Shown here one piece after another: positions 59,698 to 64,000 of a stretch of 64,000 bases of DNA. The position numbers were made by a program, and so were the translations under genes. The stretch comes from UBA1181 sp045639525 (GTDB lineage: Bacteria > Bacteroidota > Bacteroidia > Bacteroidales > Paludibacteraceae). Position 1 is the first letter of the stretch; each line of letters starts with the position of its first letter. The notes under the pieces were generated by a model that ran no database searches, was not told where the DNA came from, and saw nothing but the letters and a program-made list of their open reading frames with translations. Location: positions 52,377 through 116,376 of the forward strand of contig JAZUDI010000024.1 in NCBI GenBank assembly GCA_045639525.1, written 5' to 3'.

Positions 59698-61332
59698 CTA
59701 TCTCTTTTTAGGAGCCATCCCCTTTTTGTACAAATCCTTGTTTTGGAGCGCCTCCACACCCTTTCTGTAGATCGGGTTCTCGTCATTCATGATTTGGTAA
59801 TATTCGCTTACATCCCACAAATCCCTGGCGATCATCGCCTTGATCTGTTTCTTGATCAGCGATTTGGAGTTGTTGAATTGCTCTTCGTCGAATTCTACTT
59901 TCTCTTTGTCTCCAGCCTCCTTGATTTTGTTGATGTCATCGTCCGTGATGTCGAATGTTTGAAGGAATAGTTGGAATCCCTCCTCCTTCTTCTTTTCGTT
60001 CTTCACTTGGTAGGTGGCCTCTAACGATGATCTCATTTTCTCCACATAGTTGAGAACGAAGTCGTTGAGGACATTTTTGGCCGCCAAATTTCTGTGGTAC
60101 TTAGTGTATTTGGTGGTGTCCAATGGCACAAAGATATCCGGCATGATACCGCCGCCACCGTAAACAGGACGCTTCTGCTTGAGCGTGTAGTATTTCAGAG
60201 AGTCAGGGAATGAGATACTGTCCTCATGCATGAGCTCGCCACGGTTGTAACGCTCTATCAAATCCTTGTTGTAATCCTTCAAATTATCCTTGTATGGACG
60301 TTGTACGCAACGGCCGGAAGGAATGTAGTATTGTGCGGTGGTCAATCGGATGATGGATCCGTCAGGAAGCGGAATGGGCTTTTGAACCAAACCCTTACCA
60401 AATGTCCTTCTGCCCACGATCAGACCTCTGTCCCAATCTTGGATGCATCCGGAAAGAATCTCGCTGGCGGAAGCGGAGCTCTCATCCACTAATACTACGA
60501 TGTCACCCTTCTCGAAGAGAGGAGACCCGATGGTGGTGAATGTCTCCCTTGGTTGCGCGACACCTTCACTGTAGACTACCAAATTGTTGGCGGGAAGGAC
60601 GCAGCTTGCCAATTTGACTGCCGTGTTGAGGTAGCCACCTCCATTGTCCTGTAGGTCGATGATCAAAGACTTCATTCCTTGTGACAACAACTTCTTCATC
60701 GCGGTGTTGAACTCATCCATGGTGGTTTCGCTGAACTTGTTCACTTTGATGTATCCGATGTTCTTATCGACCATGTAGGAGGCGTCGATGCTGTAAATAG
60801 GAATAATGTCACGGATGATCTTGAAGTCGATCAACTCCTTTACACCCCGACGAAGCACCTTCACATGGACCGGAGTGCCTTTCGGACCTCTCAACTTCTT
60901 CATGATGTCGGTGTTTTGCATTTTAACGCCTGCGATTGTTGTGTCGTTCACATAAACGATTCTGTCGCCTGCTCGGATGCCCACCTTTTCGGAAGGCCCT
61001 CCTGAAATCGTCTGGATGACGAGAAGGGTGTCCTTCATCATTTGGAACATAACGCCGATTCCCTCGAACTTTCCGTCGAGCGGTTCATTCATTCTCTGAA
61101 CCTCTTTCTTGGGGATGTATTTCGAGTGGGGGTCCAAATTCTCTAAAATACCGTTGATCGCGTTATCGATCATTTGGTCGGTATTGACCGTGTCCACATA
61201 GTATTTGCTTATGGCGTACATTGTGGTTTGGATCTTTTGCATATCGCTGTATGTCAACGAAGTGGAGGCATTCACACAGGTGAACGCCTCCATAAACAAA
61301 AGTCCAATAAATATCCTCTTTATTATATTCAT
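59698..61332 (-). CDS. S41 family carboxy-terminal processing protease
   Basis: A 544-residue envelope protease with an N-terminal signal peptide (about 1-22). A PDZ domain (about 90-170: GIGVMFQM ... GIRAGDRIVYVND) precedes the S41 peptidase core, which has DESSASASEIL with the nucleophile Ser and FGKGLVQ with the Lys of the Ser-Lys dyad. C-terminal helices make a tail of about 150 residues. It degrades or trims periplasmic proteins at their C-termini. It lies 16 bases after asnA on the same strand, so probably one transcript. Confidence 0.94.
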   Translation of the reverse strand: MNIIKRIFIGLLFMEAFTCVNASTSLTYSDMQKIQTTMYAISKYYVDTVNTDQMIDNAINGILENLDPHSKYIPKKEVQRMNEPLDGKFEGIGVMFQMMKDTLLVIQTISGGPSEKVGIRAGDRIVYVNDTTIAGVKMQNTDIMKKLRGPKGTPVHVKVLRRGVKELIDFKIIRDIIPIYSIDASYMVDKNIGYIKVNKFSETTMDEFNTAMKKLLSQGMKSLIIDLQDNGGGYLNTAVKLASCVLPANNLVVYSEGVAQPRETFTTIGSPLFEKGDIVVLVDESSASASEILSGCIQDWDRGLIVGRRTFGKGLVQKPIPLPDGSIIRLTTAQYYIPSGRCVQRPYKDNLKDYNKDLIERYNRGELMHEDSISFPDSLKYYTLKQKRPVYGGGGIMPDIFVPLDTTKYTKYHRNLAAKNVLNDFVLNYVEKMRSSLEATYQVKNEKKKEEGFQLFLQTFDITDDDINKIKEAGDKEKVEFDEEQFNNSKSLIKKQIKAMIARDLWDVSEYYQIMNDENPIYRKGVEALQNKDLYKKGMAPKKR

Positions 61333-61348
61333 TGAAATTTAAAATCGA

Positions 61349-62386
61349 TTAGATAAGCGGAATGTTGTGCTTTGCGCATTCTTTGCGCATATCCTCTGGC
61401 CAGATGCTGGCTTGGATCTCGCCGATGTGAGCCTTTCTCAAGAAGAACATGCAAAGGCGGGATTGTCCAATACCGCCACCAATAGAGAGCGGAAGGCTAC
61501 CCTCGATCAATCTCTTATGGAAGTACAACTCCTTGCGGGCGTTTTGTCCCGTCATCTCCAATTGACGGAGAAGCGCCTCCTTGTTAACACGGATACCCAT
61601 GGATGAGAGCTCCAATGATTGTTGGAGAACGCTGTTCCAAACAAGGATATCACCGTTCAGACCTGGCAATCCCTCTTCTCCGGCTGTAGTCCAGTCGTCG
61701 TAGTCTGGAGCACGTCCGTCGTGGATTTTTCCGTCACCCAATGGGCCACCAACGCCCATTACGAATACGGCACCATATTTCCTTGTGATTTCGTGTTCGC
61801 GCTCTTTAGGGGTCAAGTTAGGGTAGAGTTGACGTAGCTTTTCTGCGTGGATAAAGAAAATCTTCTCTGGCAACATCGGTTTGATTTGTGGATACATTTC
61901 GTACACCACGTATTCCGTGCGTACCATTACCGAATAGATTCTTCTTACGATATCTTTTAGGAATTCAACATTTCTGTCATCTGCGGTCATGGTTCTCTCC
62001 CAATCCCATTGGTCTACGTAAAGTGAGTGTAGGTTGCCCAACTCCTCGTCCGAACGGATGGCGTTCATATCGGTATAAAGACCATATCCTGGCTCGATAC
62101 CATATTCGCCTAACGTCAATCTTTTCCACTTCGCGAGTGAGTGTACCACTTCGGCTCTTTGATCGCCCAAATCCTTGATTGGGAAAGTCACAGCACGCTC
62201 GACACCGTTTAGGTCATCGTTGATACCTTGTCCTTGCAATACGAATAGAGGAGCGGTTACTCTTCTCAATCTCAATTCTGCGGAGAGGCTTCCTTGGAAG
62301 AAGTCCTTTATTTTCTTGATGCCCAACTCTGTTTGTCTGGCATCCAACAATGGTTTATAACCTTCTGGGGTTTTTAGATAACTCAT
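61349..62386 (-). CDS. asnA: aspartate-ammonia ligase (asparagine synthetase A)
   Basis: A 345-residue class II aminoacyl-tRNA-synthetase-like enzyme that makes asparagine from aspartate, ammonia and ATP. Family motifs seen: LQGQGINDDLNG, WKRLTLG, VDQWDWER, and SIGGGIGQSRLCMFFL as the class II motif 3 with its catalytic Arg. Full length. Minus-strand TATCTTTG (62409-62416) 22 bases upstream is a good -7 box. Confidence 0.97.
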   Translation of the reverse strand: MSYLKTPEGYKPLLDARQTELGIKKIKDFFQGSLSAELRLRRVTAPLFVLQGQGINDDLNGVERAVTFPIKDLGDQRAEVVHSLAKWKRLTLGEYGIEPGYGLYTDMNAIRSDEELGNLHSLYVDQWDWERTMTADDRNVEFLKDIVRRIYSVMVRTEYVVYEMYPQIKPMLPEKIFFIHAEKLRQLYPNLTPKEREHEITRKYGAVFVMGVGGPLGDGKIHDGRAPDYDDWTTAGEEGLPGLNGDILVWNSVLQQSLELSSMGIRVNKEALLRQLEMTGQNARKELYFHKRLIEGSLPLSIGGGIGQSRLCMFFLRKAHIGEIQASIWPEDMRKECAKHNIPLI

Positions 62387-62408
62387 GATGACAAATTTTT
62401 ATTTTAGG

Positions 62409-62416
62409 CAAAGATA
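62409..62416 (-). promoter_or_regulatory. -7 box of the asnA promoter
   Basis: Minus-strand TATCTTTG. The rest of the 337-base gap up to the tRNA is AT-rich; apart from the two promoters nothing is recognised in it. Confidence 0.55.
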
Positions 62417-62697
62417 ATACTATTTACAAAATTTAAAAAATTTATCGATGAAATCTTACAAATAAATGTGTAATTTGTTTAAATTGTGGAAATGTGTTAG
62501 CGAAATAGGTGATTTCGCGTCAAATAGTAAGGGAATATGCCCTCTTCGGTTTTCTGTAAAGATGTAATAGGTGAAAAAATGTCTTTTCGCCTCTTCGTTG
62601 GCTGGGTATGAGCGGGTAGGGATGTGTTTTTTTTATGAAATCTATACAGGTTCCTATTTTTTAGGGATGATTTTATCGTAAATATGGGGAAATAGTT

Positions 62698-62705
62698 TAA
62701 TTTTG
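62698..62705 (+). promoter_or_regulatory. -7 box of the tRNA-Arg promoter
   Basis: TAATTTTG, matching TAnnTTTG, 18 bases before the tRNA. Confidence 0.55.
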
Positions 62706-62723
62706 CACATCATTTAAAGAGTC

Positions 62724-62797
62724 GGCCCCGTAGTTCAGCTGTATAGAACGTCAGATTCCGGTTCTGAAGATCGTGGGTTAGAATCCCGCCGGGGTCA
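62724..62797 (+). tRNA. tRNA-Arg (anticodon CCG)
   Basis: A 74-base cloverleaf. The acceptor stem GGCCCCG pairs with CGGGGTC (one G-U pair); the anticodon arm CAGA-TTCCGGT-TCTG gives anticodon CCG; the T arm has the GTTAGAATC loop between CGTGG-type stems. No CCA is encoded, the bases after the discriminator A are CAA. The gene borders an integrase and is a probable integration site. Confidence 0.95.
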
Positions 62798-62801
62798 CAA
62801 A

Positions 62802-62845
62802 GGCCTGAAATCCAAATATTTAATATTGGATTTCGGCCGATTTTT
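62802..62845 (+). terminator. terminator-like hairpin after tRNA-Arg
   Basis: An imperfect stem GGCCTGAAATCCAAATA with TATTGGATTTCGGCC around a 5-base loop, followed by GATTTTTAAAT. It may serve as the tRNA terminator and lies in the likely attachment region. Confidence 0.7.
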
Positions 62846-62923
62846 AAATAAAAATGCGACTTGATTGCGACTGCTTTTTTAAACCTTATTTTTAGGCATT
62901 GGCTATGCTATGTCTAAAAAAAA

Positions 62924-64000
62924 ATGGATAAATCAACTTTCTCCCCAATTTCAGGGAATGAACTTTTAAAGTGTAATTGTGTGTATCTTACCGCAAAACT
63001 CTATGAGTATTCGGAAGACGATTGGCAGATAGAATACTACGCACAGAATCCACAGACAGGGAAAATGAAACGCTTTAGAATCCGTGTAAACAAGATTGTA
63101 AAACGTGCCAAAAACAAGCGTGAAGCACGGACGCAAATTGCTAAGATGTGCGAGCAAATAAACGTCAAACTTTATGACGGGTGGAATCCTTTTTTTGAAG
63201 GAGAAGACAGCCGTTTATACACGAAAATTTCTGATGTAGCGGATATTTATTTGAAGGAAAAATCAAAGGAATTAAGGCCTGATACAATGCGCTGCTATAC
63301 TTCTTTTTCAAACATTCTTCTTCAATGGGTGGGACGTACAAGTCCGGATCTTTTTTGCTCACTATTTGACAAATCAAAAGCGGTCCGATTTATGGATTAT
63401 ATCTATAACGAAAGAAATGTAAGCTCACGTACTTACAATGATTATTTGAAGTTGTCACGCTGCTTCTTTGAATGGGCAATATCGAAGGGATATTCTAAAG
63501 AAAATCCCTTTATTCAACTAAAAATGAAGCGCAAAGAGAAGAAAACACGTACCATCATAGACGCAGACACCCGTAAGAAAATCAGCTCGCATTTGGCGGG
63601 AAATCCGTTCCTTCTGGTTTGTATGTTGGTTTACCATTCTCTTATACGTCCAAAAGAGATCCGTAATTTGAGGGTAGGGGATATTGATTTGGCAAACCAC
63701 AGTATAAAGGTCAGCGGGGAAATTGCAAAGAATCATAATACCCGTTATGCCGCCATATCTGCCCAAATAGAAGATTTAATCAATTACTTGGGAATCCTGA
63801 AGAAGCCGAAATCATGGTACATTTTTTCGGATCCAGAAACGCTCGCACCAGGCACAAACAAACTGTATGACGCAAAGTTCACAAAGGAATTTGCTAAGGT
63901 CCGGAAGGAATTGAAATTACCAGCTAATATGCAGCTTTACTCTTTCCGAGACACGGGTATCTTTGAAATGTTGAAAAGCAATGTGGATGATCTGTCTGTC
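62924..64000 (+). CDS. tyrosine recombinase/integrase, 3' end cut by window edge
   Basis: From ATG 62924 (MDKSTFSPISGNELL) the frame is open for 359 codons to the window edge. It has an N-terminal arm-binding region, a core-binding SAM-like domain (DIYLKEKSKELRPDTMRCY) and a catalytic domain with the first Arg in LIRPKEIRNLRVGDI and the second Arg in YSFRDTG, where the usual His-x-x-Arg is SFRD; the Tyr nucleophile lies beyond the edge. This is a phage/ICE-type integrase next to its likely target, tRNA-Arg, with the element body to the right. Confidence 0.93.
   Translation, partial: MDKSTFSPISGNELLKCNCVYLTAKLYEYSEDDWQIEYYAQNPQTGKMKRFRIRVNKIVKRAKNKREARTQIAKMCEQINVKLYDGWNPFFEGEDSRLYTKISDVADIYLKEKSKELRPDTMRCYTSFSNILLQWVGRTSPDLFCSLFDKSKAVRFMDYIYNERNVSSRTYNDYLKLSRCFFEWAISKGYSKENPFIQLKMKRKEKKTRTIIDADTRKKISSHLAGNPFLLVCMLVYHSLIRPKEIRNLRVGDIDLANHSIKVSGEIAKNHNTRYAAISAQIEDLINYLGILKKPKSWYIFSDPETLAPGTNKLYDAKFTKEFAKVRKELKLPANMQLYSFRDTGIFEMLKSNVDDLSV

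Overview
The window looks like a Bacteroidales chromosome segment. Evidence: Bacteroidetes-type promoters (-7 box TAnnTTTG, often with TTTG about 19 bases upstream) precede many genes; family-restricted proteins are present (DUF4834, DUF4293, DUF5063, a FeoA-FeoB fusion with its Cys-rich partner); one surface protein carries a type IX secretion (CHU/gliding type B) C-terminal domain; and the tRNA lacks an encoded CCA. I cannot name the genus.

Region 1 (1-24.6 kb) is ordinary backbone: gpmI (cut by the left edge), metF, an FtsE-like ATPase, hisI, an alpha/beta hydrolase, feoAB, a DUF5063/exonuclease pair, a PurF-like protein without its N-terminal cysteine, a GH13 amylase, a MauE/thioredoxin fusion, hisA, a CCA-adding enzyme, an SDR protein, a 1373-residue type IX-secreted protein, small membrane proteins, an Abi_2 remnant and an aldo/keto reductase.

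Region 2 (24.7-47.8 kb) is a large type III-A CRISPR-Cas island. First comes cas6-csm1(cas10)-csm2-csm3-csm4-csm5, in which Csm5 has a roughly 200-residue coiled-coil/TPR-like extension. Then follow an AlbA/Schlafen-type ATP-binding protein with a heptad-residue VNTR, a small membrane protein, a Card1/Can2-like CARF nuclease, a Csx1-like CARF-HEPN RNase, a 120-aa unknown and a RecD/Pif1-like helicase. Array 1 has 28 repeats. A separate adaptation operon follows: a TPR protein with two cold-shock-like barrels, Cas1, a CRISPR-associated primase-polymerase (CAPP)-like protein, an N-terminally extended Cas2 and an HTH protein. Array 2 has 25 repeats. Both arrays share the 37-bp repeat and a nearly identical leader holding an 18-bp palindrome, a promoter and a stem-loop. 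Inferred scheme: Csm-crRNA recognises RNA, Cas10 makes cyclic oligoadenylate, Card1 and Csx1 respond, and the Cas1/Cas2/CAPP/TPR-OB set acquires spacers.

Region 3 (47.8-55.6 kb) is a continuing accessory zone: an AAA-ATPase/PD-(D/E)XK protein, a DUF1186-like protein, a DUF4143-type ATPase that sits between a 29-bp direct repeat duplicating the start of dprA, then dprA and a UvrD-like helicase. A decayed copy of the same ATPase module lies beside csm5.

Region 4 (55.7-64 kb) returns to backbone: a beta-helix lipoprotein, a TonB-dependent receptor, an S41 protease and asnA. It ends with tRNA-Arg(CCG) followed at once by a tyrosine recombinase running off the right edge, the left end of a probable integrative element.
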